Source: Serratia liquefaciens | Lineage (GTDB): Bacteria; Pseudomonadota; Gammaproteobacteria; Enterobacterales; Enterobacteriaceae | Reading direction: 5' to 3' | Assembly: GCA_012719855.1 (NCBI GenBank) | Contig: JAAXZN010000011.1 | Location: forward strand, 59,063 to 123,062 | Length of the DNA: 64,000 nucleotides | The notes under the pieces: generated by a model | Seen by the model: only the letters and a program-made list of their open reading frames with translations | Told to the model about the DNA's origin: nothing | Databases searched by the model: none | Part shown: piece by piece, positions 31,660 to 44,231 of the stretch | How the letters are laid out: every line of letters begins with the position of its first letter | Position numbering within the stretch: the first letter of the stretch is position 1 | Made by a program: the position numbers and the translations under genes

Positions 31660-31682
31660 TGTGGGAGGCAATGCCTCCCACA
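31660..31682 (-). terminator. hairpin between hslU and menA
   Basis: Two 11-base arms, TGTGGGAGGCA and TGCCTCCCACA, are perfectly complementary around one base. On the minus strand the following ATTATTTCT is only moderately T-rich, so termination may be partial, letting hslVU read into menA. Confidence 0.6.
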
Positions 31683-31709
31683 GATGACTGACTGGACATG
31701 ATTGAGCGA

Positions 31710-33044
31710 TTATAGGATAAAACGACTCAAATCTTCATCCGCTACCAGTTCATCCAGATGATTACGTACGTAATCCGCATCAATTGTAATGGATTGACCA
31801 TTAATTTCACTCGCATCATAGGAAATATCTTCCATCAGACGCTCAAGCACGGTGTGCAAACGACGCGCGCCGATGTTTTCGGTGCTTTCGTTAACCTGCC
31901 ATGCGGCTTCTGCGATGCGGCGGATGCCATCGGCGGTGAAGTCGATGTTGACGCCTTCGGTGCCCATCAGCGCTTTGTACTGCTCGGTCAGCGACGCGCT
32001 TGGCTCGGTCAGGATGCGCTCGAAATCTTCGGTGGTCAGCGCCTGCAATTCAACGCGGATCGGCAGGCGGCCCTGCAGTTCCGGGATCAAATCTGACGGG
32101 CTGGCGGTCTGGAATGCGCCGGAGGCGATAAACAGAATGTGATCGGTTTTCACCATGCCGTGCTTGGTGGAGACGGTACAGCCTTCCACCAGCGGCAGCA
32201 GGTCGCGCTGCACGCCTTCGCGAGACACGTCCGGGCCTGAGCTCTGGCCGCCGCGCTTACAGATTTTATCGATCTCGTCGATAAACACGATGCCGTGCTG
32301 TTCAACCGCTTCAATCGCCTGTTCTTTCAGCTCTTCCGGGTTCACCAGCTTGGCCGCTTCTTCTTCCACCAGCAGTTTGAAGGCTTCTTTAATCTTCAGC
32401 TTGCGTGGTTTCTGCTTTTGGCCACCGAGGTTCTGGAACATCGACTGCAGCTGGTTGGTCATCTCTTCCATGCCCGGAGGCGCCATGATTTCCACGCCCA
32501 TCGGCGCGGCAGCCAGATCGATCTCGATTTCTTTATCGTCCAGCTGGCCTTCACGCAGTTTCTTGCGGAATGCCTGACGCGCAGCAGAAGGCTCTTGATG
32601 CTCTTCCGCCTGGCCCCAGTTGTTCTTGGCCGGCGGGATCAGCACATCGAGGATACGCTCTTCGGCCAGCTCTTCGGCGCGCGTGCGGTTCTTGTCGATT
32701 GACTGCAGGCGCACCATTTTGATTGCGGCATCGGTCAGATCGCGGATGATGGAATCCACTTCTTTACCGACGTAGCCCACTTCGGTGAACTTGGTGGCTT
32801 CAACCTTGATGAACGGCGCGTTGGCCAGCTTCGCCAGACGGCGGGCGATTTCGGTTTTACCGACGCCAGTCGGGCCGATCATCAGAATGTTCTTTGGTGT
32901 GACTTCATGGCGCAGCATCTCGTTGAGCTGCATCCGGCGCCAGCGGTTACGCAGGGCGATGGCAACGGCACGTTTGGCTTTGTTCTGGCCAATAATGTAG
33001 CTGTCCAGTTCGCTGACGATCTCGCGCGGGGTCATTTCAGACAT
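31710..33044 (-). CDS. hslU: ATP-dependent protease ATPase subunit HslU (ClpY)
   Basis: 444 residues, AAA+ unfoldase. Walker [10 protein letters not shown] near residue 56, Walker B IVFIDEID near residue 253, and the C-terminal LSRFIL that inserts into HslV. The acidic/Gln-rich I-domain lies between. It unfolds substrates such as SulA and feeds them to HslV. Operon hslV-hslU, 12 bases apart; heat-shock regulated in E. coli. Confidence 0.99.
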   Translation of the reverse strand: MSEMTPREIVSELDSYIIGQNKAKRAVAIALRNRWRRMQLNEMLRHEVTPKNILMIGPTGVGKTEIARRLAKLANAPFIKVEATKFTEVGYVGKEVDSIIRDLTDAAIKMVRLQSIDKNRTRAEELAEERILDVLIPPAKNNWGQAEEHQEPSAARQAFRKKLREGQLDDKEIEIDLAAAPMGVEIMAPPGMEEMTNQLQSMFQNLGGQKQKPRKLKIKEAFKLLVEEEAAKLVNPEELKEQAIEAVEQHGIVFIDEIDKICKRGGQSSGPDVSREGVQRDLLPLVEGCTVSTKHGMVKTDHILFIASGAFQTASPSDLIPELQGRLPIRVELQALTTEDFERILTEPSASLTEQYKALMGTEGVNIDFTADGIRRIAEAAWQVNESTENIGARRLHTVLERLMEDISYDASEINGQSITIDADYVRNHLDELVADEDLSRFIL

Positions 33045-33056
33045 AGTATTCGATCC

Positions 33057-33587
33057 TTACGCTTTGGAAGGCAATTCTTCAATGGTGTGGAAATGGTTGG
33101 TGTAAATACAGATGTCACCGGCGATGTTGAGGGATTTATCAACAATTTCGCGGGCGCTCAGCTCGGTATTTTCCAACATCGCACGAGCGGCTGCCTGGGC
33201 GTACGGACCGCCGGAGCCAATCGCAATCAAATCGTTTTCAGGCTGGATCACGTCGCCGTTACCGGTGATGATCAGCGATGAGTTTTCATCCGCGACGGCC
33301 AGCAGCGCTTCGAGCTTGCGCAGCATGCGGTCGGTACGCCAGTCTTTCGCCAATTCAACGGCTGCTTTCACCAGGTGACCCTGGTGCATTTCCAGCTTGC
33401 GCTCGAACAGCTCAAATAGCGTGAAGGCATCCGCGGTGCCACCGGCAAAACCGGCAATCACTTTATCGTTATACAGGCGACGCACTTTCTTGACGTTGCC
33501 CTTCATTACCGTATTGCCCAAGGTGGCCTGGCCATCGCCACCGATCACTACCTGGCCGTTGCGGCGTACGCTTACAATTGTTGTCAC
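33057..33587 (-). CDS. hslV: ATP-dependent protease proteolytic subunit HslV (ClpQ)
   Basis: 176 residues beginning at a GTG (33587), which places Thr next to the initiator as (M)[10 protein letters not shown]. The N-terminal Thr nucleophile after Met removal is essential for this proteasome-type enzyme, so upstream in-frame starts can be excluded. [15 protein letters not shown] and [14 protein letters not shown] are conserved. Forms double hexamers capped by HslU. Confidence 0.98.
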
Positions 33588-33689
33588 GAGCAGACCCTCG
33601 TTGAAGACGGAAAGAAGCCCTCGCAGCATCTGCTTGCGCAGACACTACGAGGCATATTGAGAGTATAGATGGGGGGGGATTGACGCTTT

Positions 33690-34640
33690 TCAACCCCCAA
33701 CGGAGAGGGGAATGCAACTTGACATGCCCACGCCCTTCAGGCGCGACAGGGTTTTGTCCGCAGCAGCCCGGCTGCTGTATGGGCCGAGCACCACGCGATT
33801 CCAGCCACCGCCGGCGGTAATACGGCTTTCGATGCCTTCAAACGCCAGGCGTGCACGCACGGATTCTGCCTGATCGGTGGCGCGGAACGAGCCGCACTGC
33901 ACCATCCACTTCTGCTTCGATTCTGGCTTGGTTTCAGTTTCCTGCTTGGCCGTTTCCTGCTTCACTTCCGGCTTGGTTTCCGGTTTTGGCTGCGGCTTTG
34001 GCTCAGGATGCTTAACCTGCGCAGGCGGCGGTGTGACCGGCTGCGGTTTGGGTTGCGGCTTAGGCTGCTGCTGCACTGGCTGTGTCGTCGCGCCGTTGTT
34101 AAACGGATTACGCGGCTGAGTCACCTGCGGCTGTTGGACCTGTTGCTGCTGGATTAGCTGCTGTTGCATCTGCTGTTGCTGCTGGCGGTTGTTACGCGCA
34201 GCGGCCTGTGAAGGGTCGTTATACGGCACTTCATTGAGCTGCGTCGGACGCTGTTGCATATCCGCCTGCATTTGATCCAGCAGTTGGCGCTGCTCGGCGG
34301 TCAGCTGAGTCTTGGAGTTGGCTTCGCCGCCGGCCGTCGGTTCGGTCGGGGTTTGTACGCCAATCTGGCGATTCTCCAGCTCTTTGATATAACGCCAACG
34401 TTCTTCCGGCTTTGGCGGCAGGCCGTTACCCGGACGATTGCTGTGCGCAGGCAGCAGCGGTACGTCATCCGGCTTGTTGTGCGTAATGAAATAGAGGCCA
34501 CCGACAAATATCACCAGAAGTGCGACGGCCAGCGCCAACACGGTTTTGGAGACCTTCGGAGAACTGCGTTTTTTACGGCTGGGGGTTTTTCGCTTAGCTC
34601 CTGCTGCGCGCCCACGGCTTACATAGTCTTTTTGTGCCAC
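33690..34640 (-). CDS. ftsN: cell division protein FtsN
   Basis: 316 residues. Short basic cytoplasmic tail, one membrane segment (about 32-52, VLALAVALLVIFVGGLYFI), helical periplasmic region, then a long Gln/Pro/Lys low-complexity linker (about 145-235) and a C-terminal SPOR domain beginning MVQCGSFRATDQAESV that binds denuded peptidoglycan. FtsN triggers septal synthesis by the divisome. The linker is variable between species. Confidence 0.97.
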   Translation of the reverse strand: MAQKDYVSRGRAAGAKRKTPSRKKRSSPKVSKTVLALAVALLVIFVGGLYFITHNKPDDVPLLPAHSNRPGNGLPPKPEERWRYIKELENRQIGVQTPTEPTAGGEANSKTQLTAEQRQLLDQMQADMQQRPTQLNEVPYNDPSQAAARNNRQQQQQMQQQLIQQQQVQQPQVTQPRNPFNNGATTQPVQQQPKPQPKPQPVTPPPAQVKHPEPKPQPKPETKPEVKQETAKQETETKPESKQKWMVQCGSFRATDQAESVRARLAFEGIESRITAGGGWNRVVLGPYSSRAAADKTLSRLKGVGMSSCIPLSVGG

Positions 34641-34705
34641 TATTATTCCGCTGTGTCCTGATGAGGGGATAAGTCCGTCATGTTACTGAACCCTAAAATA
34701 TTTGA

Positions 34706-35734
34706 CTAGCGTTTAGGGGCAGCCGTGCTGCCTCTGATAATCAATTCACTGTCCAAAAGCCGGGAGCCGCTTGCCACGTTCTGTCCGTGCAACTGCTCCA
34801 GCAACAACAGCATTGCCTGCTGGCCAATCTGGTAGCGCGGTTGAGCCACCGTGGTTAACGGCGGATCGCAATATTGCGCCAGTTTAATGTCGTCAAAGCC
34901 GACGATGGAGAGGTCCTGCGGTACCCGCAGCCCCATTTTTTTCGCCTGCGACAGCACGCCAATCGCCATTACGTCGCTATGGCAGAAGACTGCCGTCGGT
35001 GGTTTTGGTTGCGCCATCAGCGCTGCCAGGGCCTGAGCGCCAGCTTCGTAGGTGAAATCACCTCGGGTAATATAGCTGCTTTCGACGCTAATGCCATTAC
35101 GACGTAGTGCCTGAATGTAACCTTGCAGCCGATAATGGCTCAGCGGCATCTGTTCAGGCCCGGCGACACAGGCGATTTGCTTGTGTCCGAGCTGATGTAA
35201 ATAATGCACAGCTTCGAAGGCGGCGGTCAGGTTATCGATGTGTACCGTCGGCAGTTCCAGCTCCGGGGCAAACTCGTTGGCCATCACCATCGGCGGCAGA
35301 TTGCGTTGTTCTTCCTTGCTGGCGTCGAACGGCAGGTTAGAGCCGAGCAGCAGCATGCCGTCGATTTGCTTGGTGATGATCAAATTGACGAAGGTGCGTT
35401 CCTGCTGGTTTTGCTGTGCGCAGTCGCCAATCAGCACCAGGTAGCCCTGCTGCGCCGCGGTCTGCTCGATCCCCTGGATCACATCGGCGAAAAAGGGATC
35501 GCAAATGTCGGGAACGATCACCAGGATGGTGCGGGATTCGTTGCGCTTGATATTACGGGAGAGAGCATGAGGAGAATAGCCTACGGCCAGCACGGCCTGT
35601 TCCACTTTCTGACGCGTCGGCGTTGACACCTTTTCCGGATTCATCAACGCACGCGACACGGTTGCCGTTGAAACGCCCGCCATTTCGGCAACGTCTTTCA
35701 TGGTTGCCATGGATAATTCTTTCTTGTGTTCCAA
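34706..35734 (-). CDS. cytR: LacI-family repressor CytR
   Basis: 342 residues. The N-terminal helix-turn-helix and hinge MKDVAEMAGVSTATVSRALM begins at residue 12; the ligand domain contains NESRTILVIVPDICDPFFADV and matches E. coli CytR. It represses nucleoside uptake and catabolism genes together with CRP and is induced by cytidine. Start chosen to match the E. coli N-terminal length. Confidence 0.97.
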   Translation of the reverse strand: MEHKKELSMATMKDVAEMAGVSTATVSRALMNPEKVSTPTRQKVEQAVLAVGYSPHALSRNIKRNESRTILVIVPDICDPFFADVIQGIEQTAAQQGYLVLIGDCAQQNQQERTFVNLIITKQIDGMLLLGSNLPFDASKEEQRNLPPMVMANEFAPELELPTVHIDNLTAAFEAVHYLHQLGHKQIACVAGPEQMPLSHYRLQGYIQALRRNGISVESSYITRGDFTYEAGAQALAALMAQPKPPTAVFCHSDVMAIGVLSQAKKMGLRVPQDLSIVGFDDIKLAQYCDPPLTTVAQPRYQIGQQAMLLLLEQLHGQNVASGSRLLDSELIIRGSTAAPKR

Positions 35735-36022
35735 CGCCTTTCTCCTTGCGTTAGCCCCATGCCAACGCGACTACTTCAGTTTGCTCACAAATTCTGGCGT
35801 GCGGTGGAGTTGTTATGATTTAGCGCCATCCGCGCTTAAACATTCGGTCACGGTAGTGCAGCGGTGACAAAATTGCCTTCACAGACATTCTAAACAGAAT
35901 ATGTCCTGCCTTTGTTACCTAATTTGCATAAAAAGTGTGACCTGAGGAGGTTTTTTAGCGTTCGCTCGCAATTTCAAGGGTAAACGTTTGCCTGGCAGGA
36001 ACTGAATCAGACTTTTCTGGGA

Positions 36023-38248
<2,226 letters not shown>

Positions 38249-38286
38249 TCAGTTTACACGGCGCATCGGCAAATGTACGGTTCCGA

Positions 38287-38333
38287 TTGCGTGGTACTTT
38301 TAATTCTGTATAATTTGCCGCCTTTGGTATAAT
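38287..38333 (+). promoter_or_regulatory. tandem rpmE promoter elements
   Basis: TTGCGT (38287), a 16-base spacer and TATAAT (38309-38314) form a good sigma-70 promoter. A second TATAAT at 38328-38333 may be another -10. Both lie upstream of rpmE. Confidence 0.6.
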
Positions 38334-38417
38334 TCGATACCAAATTTTATTATCAACCACGTGTGGTGTCTGGCGAAACAGGGCTGGATAGCGACACGGC
38401 CTTAACTGAGGTTTCCC

Positions 38418-38633
38418 ATGAAACAAGGTATCCACCCAAAATACGAAGAAGTTACTGCTAACTGCTCTTGCGGTAACGTGATCAAAATCCGCTCTACCGT
38501 GGGTCACGATCTGAACCTGGACGTTTGTGGCGAATGCCACCCGTTCTACACTGGCAAGCAGCGTGACGTTGCTACCGGTGGCCGCGTTGACCGCTTCAAC
38601 AAGCGTTTCAGCGTGCCAGGCGCTAAGAAATAA
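38418..38633 (+). CDS. rpmE: 50S ribosomal protein L31 (zinc-binding form)
   Basis: 71 residues. The zinc cysteines are present in NCSCGNV (C16, C18) and VCGECHPF (C37, C40), so this is the zinc-containing type replaced by YkgM-like paralogues under zinc limitation. Bridges the ribosomal subunits. Has its own terminator. Confidence 0.99.
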   Translation: MKQGIHPKYEEVTANCSCGNVIKIRSTVGHDLNLDVCGECHPFYTGKQRDVATGGRVDRFNKRFSVPGAKK

Positions 38634-38657
38634 GATTTCTTATCGTCAGATGAAAAA

Positions 38658-38672
38658 GGCGCCTTCGGCGCC
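38658..38672 (+). terminator. rpmE terminator (also usable by metJ)
   Basis: GGCGCC-TTC-GGCGCC with an A-run before and six T after; symmetrical, so it can end the convergent metJ transcript too. Confidence 0.92.
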
Positions 38673-38710
38673 TTTTTTCGTTTCTACCGTCTGCTTTCGC
38701 AGACCGGCGC

Positions 38711-39028
38711 TTAGTATTCCCAGGTATCGGGATCCACACCCAATTCACGCATCAACAGCTTCGCGGCTTCCGGGATTTCATCGCTGCGTTCTTTGCGCAG
38801 GTCTTCGTCGTTCGGCAGCGGCTGGCCGGTAAAGGCGTGCAGAAACGCTTCACACAGCAATTCGCTGTTGGTGGCGTGGCGCAGGTTATTGACCTGGCGA
38901 CGGGTCCGTTCATCGGTGAGGATTTTCAGGACCTTCAGCGGAATGGATACCGTGATCTTTTTGACTTGCTCGCTTTTTTTACCGTGTTCAGCGTAAGGGC
39001 TGACATACTCGCCGTTCCACTCAGCCAT
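38711..39028 (-). CDS. metJ: methionine repressor MetJ
   Basis: 105 residues, ribbon-helix-helix dimer that uses SAM as corepressor. The beta-ribbon [20 protein letters not shown] (about residues 22-41) contacts met boxes. Divergent from metB, with four tandem boxes in the 317-base interval. E. coli has yiiX between rpmE and metJ; it is absent here. Confidence 0.99.
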   Translation of the reverse strand: MAEWNGEYVSPYAEHGKKSEQVKKITVSIPLKVLKILTDERTRRQVNNLRHATNSELLCEAFLHAFTGQPLPNDEDLRKERSDEIPEAAKLLMRELGVDPDTWEY

Positions 39029-39252
39029 GGGACACCTTAAATTTGTCAGAAAAATTACAAAATTCTAAAAACCGGCCAATTATGCCCGATCTTCACTGTT
39101 CTCACTAAATAAATGTCAATTTTACGCGACCAGGGTCACTGAATGCGGACGATCAATAGGCGTCGCCTATGCATTCCGGGTTAACATCGTATCGTCATAT
39201 CAAACTGGCATAATTTTAGCGGGTATTAGGGCTTTGCTCAATCTATACGCAA

Positions 39253-39284
39253 AGAAGTTTAGATGTCCAGATGTATTGACGTCT
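39253..39284. promoter_or_regulatory. four tandem MetJ boxes between metJ and metB
   Basis: Consecutive 8-mers AGAAGTTT, AGATGTCC, AGATGTAT and TGACGTCT, in register against the consensus AGACGTCT. They start 62 bases before metB. Tandem boxes allow cooperative MetJ-SAM binding. The rest of the 39029-39345 interval is AT-rich promoter sequence. Confidence 0.88.
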
Positions 39285-39345
39285 ATCCTCGCTGCGATTA
39301 ATCTTTAGGCCTCATTCATCCGAATCCCGAGAGCCTAGCGACCCT

Positions 39346-40506
39346 ATGACGCGTAAACCTGCCACGATTGCCGTACGTAGCGGCCTGAACGATGACGAAC
39401 AGTACGGCTGCGTTGTTCCGCCGATCCACCTTTCCAGCACCTATAATTTTACCGACTTCAATCAGCCTCGTGCTCATGACTACTCGCGCCGCGGTAACCC
39501 GACGCGTGACGTGGTTCAGCGTGCGCTGGCGGAACTGGAAGGCGGTGCCGGTGCGGTGATGACCAGCAGCGGGATGTCGGCGATCCATCTGGTGACCACC
39601 GTATTGCTGCAGCCCGGCGATCTGCTGGTGGCGCCGCATGATTGCTACGGCGGCAGCTACCGCTTGTTCGACAGCCTCAGCAAGCGTGGCGCTTACCGCG
39701 TGCTGTTTGTCGATCAGGGGAATGAAGAGGCGCTGCAGCAGGCATTGGCGCAAAAGCCCAAGCTGGTGCTGATTGAAAGTCCGAGTAATCCATTGTTGCG
39801 CGTGGTGGATATTGCGGCGATATGCGATGCGGCGCACGCAGTGGGGGCCTTGACGGTGGTGGACAACACCTTCCTCAGCCCGGCGCTGCAACAGCCCATC
39901 GGACTGGGCGCCGATCTGGTGGTGCACTCCTGCACCAAATACCTTAACGGCCATTCCGACGTGGTCGCCGGTGCGGTGATCGCCAAAGATAAAGATCTGG
40001 CGGTGGAACTGGCGTGGTGGGCCAATAATATCGGCGTGACCGGCGGCGCGTTTGACAGCTATTTGCTGCTGCGCGGTATGCGTACCCTGTCGCCGCGTAT
40101 CAAGGCGGCGCAACAAAACGCCGAAGCTATTGTCAGTTATTTACAGCAGCAACCCTTGGTGAAAAAGCTGTATCATCCTTCTCTGCCACAGAACCCTGGG
40201 CACGAGATTGCACGTCGTCAGCAACGCGGTTTTGGCGCGATGCTCAGCTTTGAACTGGACGGTGATGAAGCGCTATTGCGCCGTTTTCTGTCTGCCCTTG
40301 AGCTGTTTACTCTGGCAGAATCGTTGGGCGGCGTAGAAAGCCTGATCTCGCATGCAGCGACCATGACCCATGCAGGTATGGCGGCAGAAGCCCGTGCGGC
40401 GGCCGGTATTTCCGAGAGCCTGCTGCGTATCTCCGTGGGTATTGAAGACAGTGAAGATTTGATTGCCGATCTGGAACGTGCCTTCCAGGCGGCGGCAACG
40501 AGGTAA
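39346..40506 (+). CDS. metB: cystathionine gamma-synthase
   Basis: 386 residues, Cys/Met metabolism PLP family. It condenses O-succinylhomoserine with cysteine. The PLP lysine lies in LVVHSCTKYLNGHSDVVAG near residue 198; the cofactor-binding YSRRGNPTRD is at residues 46-55. First gene of metBL, with metL starting 2 bases after its stop. Confidence 0.98.
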   Translation: MTRKPATIAVRSGLNDDEQYGCVVPPIHLSSTYNFTDFNQPRAHDYSRRGNPTRDVVQRALAELEGGAGAVMTSSGMSAIHLVTTVLLQPGDLLVAPHDCYGGSYRLFDSLSKRGAYRVLFVDQGNEEALQQALAQKPKLVLIESPSNPLLRVVDIAAICDAAHAVGALTVVDNTFLSPALQQPIGLGADLVVHSCTKYLNGHSDVVAGAVIAKDKDLAVELAWWANNIGVTGGAFDSYLLLRGMRTLSPRIKAAQQNAEAIVSYLQQQPLVKKLYHPSLPQNPGHEIARRQQRGFGAMLSFELDGDEALLRRFLSALELFTLAESLGGVESLISHAATMTHAGMAAEARAAAGISESLLRISVGIEDSEDLIADLERAFQAAATR

Positions 40507-40508
40507 GC

Positions 40509-42944
40509 ATGAATGCAATTGCGGTAGCAGGGCCGGTGAGCGGGCGTCAACTGCACAAGTTTGGCGGCAGCAGCCTGGCGGACGTGAAGTGTTATCTGCG
40601 GGTGGCCGGGATCATGGCCGAATACAGCCAGCCGGGCGACATGATGGTGGTGTCGGCTGCCGGCAGTACCACCAACCAACTGATTAGCTGGCTAAAGCTT
40701 AGTCAGAGCGATCGCCTTTCTGCGCATCAGGTACAGCAGACGCTGCGCCGTTATCACAGCGATTTGATTAGCGGTCTGTTACCGCCGGAAACCGCGGAAC
40801 CCTTGATCGCCGAATTTATTCAGGATCTGGAGCGTCTGGCCGTGTTGCTGGACGAAAAGCTCGACGACGTCATCTATGCCGAGGTGGTTGGCCACGGTGA
40901 AATCTGGTCGGCGCGCCTGATGGCAGCGGTACTGAACAAGCTGGATATGCAGGCGGCCTGGCTGGACGCACGTGATTTCCTGCGGGCGGAACGCGCTGCT
41001 CAGCCGCAGGTTGATGAAGGCCGTTCTTATCCCCTGCTGCAACAACTGCTGGCGCAGCACACGGGCAAGCGCCTGGTGGTCACCGGTTTTATTTCACGTA
41101 ACGACGCCGGCGAAACCGTGCTGTTGGGACGTAACGGCAGCGACTATTCCGCCACTCAGGTCGGTGCGTTGGCCGGTGCGGAGCGCGTGACCATCTGGAG
41201 CGACGTGGCCGGGGTCTACAGCGCCGATCCACGCAAGGTGAAAGATGCCTGCCTGCTGCCGCTGCTGCGCCTGGACGAAGCCAGTGAACTGGCGCGTTTG
41301 GCGGCTCCGGTGTTGCACACCCGTACTTTGCAGCCGGTATCCGGCAGCGATATCGATCTTCAACTGCGTTGCAGTTATCAGCCGGAACAGGGTTCAACGC
41401 GTATTGAACGCGTGCTGGCCTCTGGCACCGGTGCGAAGATCGTCACCAGCCATGACGACGTGTGTTTGATTGAGCTGCAGGTTGCCGGTCAGCATGATTT
41501 TAAACTGGCGCAGCAAGAGTTGGATTTGGTGCTTAAACGCGCGCAGATCAAACCACTGGCGGTCGGAGTTCATCCGGACCGCAGTCTGGTCCAGCTGTGC
41601 TACACCTCCGAAGTGGTGAACAGCGTCCTGCACACGCTGCAAAACGCGGGGCTGCCGGGTGAGCTGCAACTGCGTGAAGGCTTGGCGCTGGTGGCGCTGG
41701 TAGGTGCCGGCGTTTGTAAAAACCCGCTGCACAGCCATCGCTTCTATCAGCAACTGAAAGACCAACCGGTAGAGTTTATCTGGCAGGCTGAGGATGGCAT
41801 CAGCATGGTGGCGGTGCTGCGTCAGGGGCCGACCGCGCTGCTGATTCAGGGCCTGCATCAGACCTTGTTCCGCGCTGAAAAACGTATTGGTCTGGTGCTG
41901 TTCGGCAAAGGCAACATTGGCGCACGCTGGCTGGAGCTGTTTGCTCGTGAACAGAAGAACATCTCCGCCCGCAGCGGCTTCGAATTCAGCCTGGCGGGCG
42001 TGGTGGACAGTCGCCGCAGCCTGCTCAATTACGACGGGCTGGACGCCAGCCGCGTATTGGCCTTCTTCGAGGACGAAGCGCAGGAACTGGACGAAGAGTC
42101 GCTGTTCTTGTGGATGCGCGCGCACCCATTCGACGATCTGGTGGTGCTGGACGTGACCGCCAGTGAAAATCTGGCCGAGCAGTATCTGGACTTCGCCAGC
42201 TACGGTTTCCACGTGATCAGCGCCAACAAACTGGCGGGAGCGTCGTGCAGCGCCAACTATCGCCAAATTCGCGATGCCTTTGCCAAGACCGGCCGCCACT
42301 GGCTGTATAACGCTACCGTCGGTGCCGGTCTGCCGGTCAACCATACGGTACGCGATCTGCGCGACAGCGGTGACAGCATTCTGGCCATTAGCGGCATCTT
42401 CTCCGGGACGCTGTCCTGGCTGTTCCTGCAGTTCGATGGCACGGTGCCGTTCACCGATCTGGTGGATCAGGCCTGGCAACAGGGGCTGACCGAGCCGGAC
42501 CCCCGCGTCGATCTCTCCGGTCAGGACGTGATGCGCAAGCTGGTGATTCTGGCGCGCGAAGCGGGCTACGACATTGAACCGAATCAGGTGCGAGTGGAGT
42601 CGCTGGTGCCTGCGGGCGCAGAGCTTGGCTCCGTGGATCAGTTCTTTGAAAATGGCGATGCGTTGAACCAACAGATGCTGCAGCGTTTTGAGGCAGCCAG
42701 TGAAATGGGGCTGGTGCTGCGACATGTGGCGCGCTTCGATGCCAACGGCAAGGCGCGGGTCGGTGTGGAAGCGGTCCGCCCTGAGCATCCGCTGGCGTCG
42801 TTGCTGCCTTGCGATAACGTATTCGCTATCGAAAGCCGCTGGTATCGTGACAATCCGCTGGTGATCCGTGGGCCAGGGGCCGGGCGCGACGTCACTGCCG
42901 GGGCGATCCAGTCAGACCTTAACCGTTTGGCGCAGCTGCTTTAA
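40509..42944 (+). CDS. metL: bifunctional aspartokinase II/homoserine dehydrogenase II
   Basis: 811 residues. The N-terminal aspartokinase (about 1-460) has KFGGSSLADVKCY near residue 18 and the catalytic GRNGSDYSATQVGAL. A central ACT-like linker follows, then the NAD(P)-binding start of homoserine dehydrogenase at VLFGKGNIGARWLELF (about residue 463) and the catalytic region SGTLSWLF. The methionine-repressed isozyme for the aspartate-to-homoserine branch. Full length, no frameshift. Confidence 0.98.
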   Translation: MNAIAVAGPVSGRQLHKFGGSSLADVKCYLRVAGIMAEYSQPGDMMVVSAAGSTTNQLISWLKLSQSDRLSAHQVQQTLRRYHSDLISGLLPPETAEPLIAEFIQDLERLAVLLDEKLDDVIYAEVVGHGEIWSARLMAAVLNKLDMQAAWLDARDFLRAERAAQPQVDEGRSYPLLQQLLAQHTGKRLVVTGFISRNDAGETVLLGRNGSDYSATQVGALAGAERVTIWSDVAGVYSADPRKVKDACLLPLLRLDEASELARLAAPVLHTRTLQPVSGSDIDLQLRCSYQPEQGSTRIERVLASGTGAKIVTSHDDVCLIELQVAGQHDFKLAQQELDLVLKRAQIKPLAVGVHPDRSLVQLCYTSEVVNSVLHTLQNAGLPGELQLREGLALVALVGAGVCKNPLHSHRFYQQLKDQPVEFIWQAEDGISMVAVLRQGPTALLIQGLHQTLFRAEKRIGLVLFGKGNIGARWLELFAREQKNISARSGFEFSLAGVVDSRRSLLNYDGLDASRVLAFFEDEAQELDEESLFLWMRAHPFDDLVVLDVTASENLAEQYLDFASYGFHVISANKLAGASCSANYRQIRDAFAKTGRHWLYNATVGAGLPVNHTVRDLRDSGDSILAISGIFSGTLSWLFLQFDGTVPFTDLVDQAWQQGLTEPDPRVDLSGQDVMRKLVILAREAGYDIEPNQVRVESLVPAGAELGSVDQFFENGDALNQQMLQRFEAASEMGLVLRHVARFDANGKARVGVEAVRPEHPLASLLPCDNVFAIESRWYRDNPLVIRGPGAGRDVTAGAIQSDLNRLAQLL

Positions 42945-42953
42945 TTTTCTTGT

Positions 42954-42974
42954 GGGCGCGCATCCGTCGCGCCC
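42954..42974 (+). terminator. metBL terminator
   Basis: GGGCGCG (42954-42960) pairs with CGCGCCC (42968-42974); CTCGTTTTT follows. Confidence 0.85.
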
Positions 42975-43103
42975 CTCGTTTTTCCTGCCATAATTCTCTG
43001 TGTTGCGAACATGAAATTCCTTCTCTTAACGGGTGAGGATTAATCATCGTATTCCCCTCACTTTCCTGTTGACTCTTTAGCCAACATACGGCATTTTCTA
43101 TCT

Positions 43104-44064
<961 letters not shown>

Positions 44065-44085
44065 TTAACTCTATTCATCATCTGG

Positions 44086-44113
44086 AAGGGCGCTGGGTCA
44101 ATGCAGCGCCCTT
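44086..44113 (+). terminator. metF terminator
   Basis: AAGGGCGCT and AGCGCCCTT arms (9 bp) with a 10-base loop, followed by TTT. Confidence 0.88.
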
Positions 44114-44192
44114 TTTGTTGGGCGCAATTTCTTTCCATACCGCTGCTGGGCAATCCGTTGCGATGGGGCATCCGTCAGCGAGGGATAAAAAA

Positions 44193-44216
44193 ACGGCCCC
44201 TGCAAGCAGGAGCCGT
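44193..44216 (-). terminator. ppc terminator
   Basis: ACGGCCCCTGC/GCAGGAGCCGT arms with one mismatch; on the minus strand seven T follow. Confidence 0.9.
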
Positions 44217-44231
44217 ACTTTGGCGCTTAAC

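Noticed and set aside
41394..42788. 464-codon open frame antisense to metL
   Set aside because: Lies entirely opposite a conserved gene, shows no domain pattern, and arises from GC-rich codon structure.
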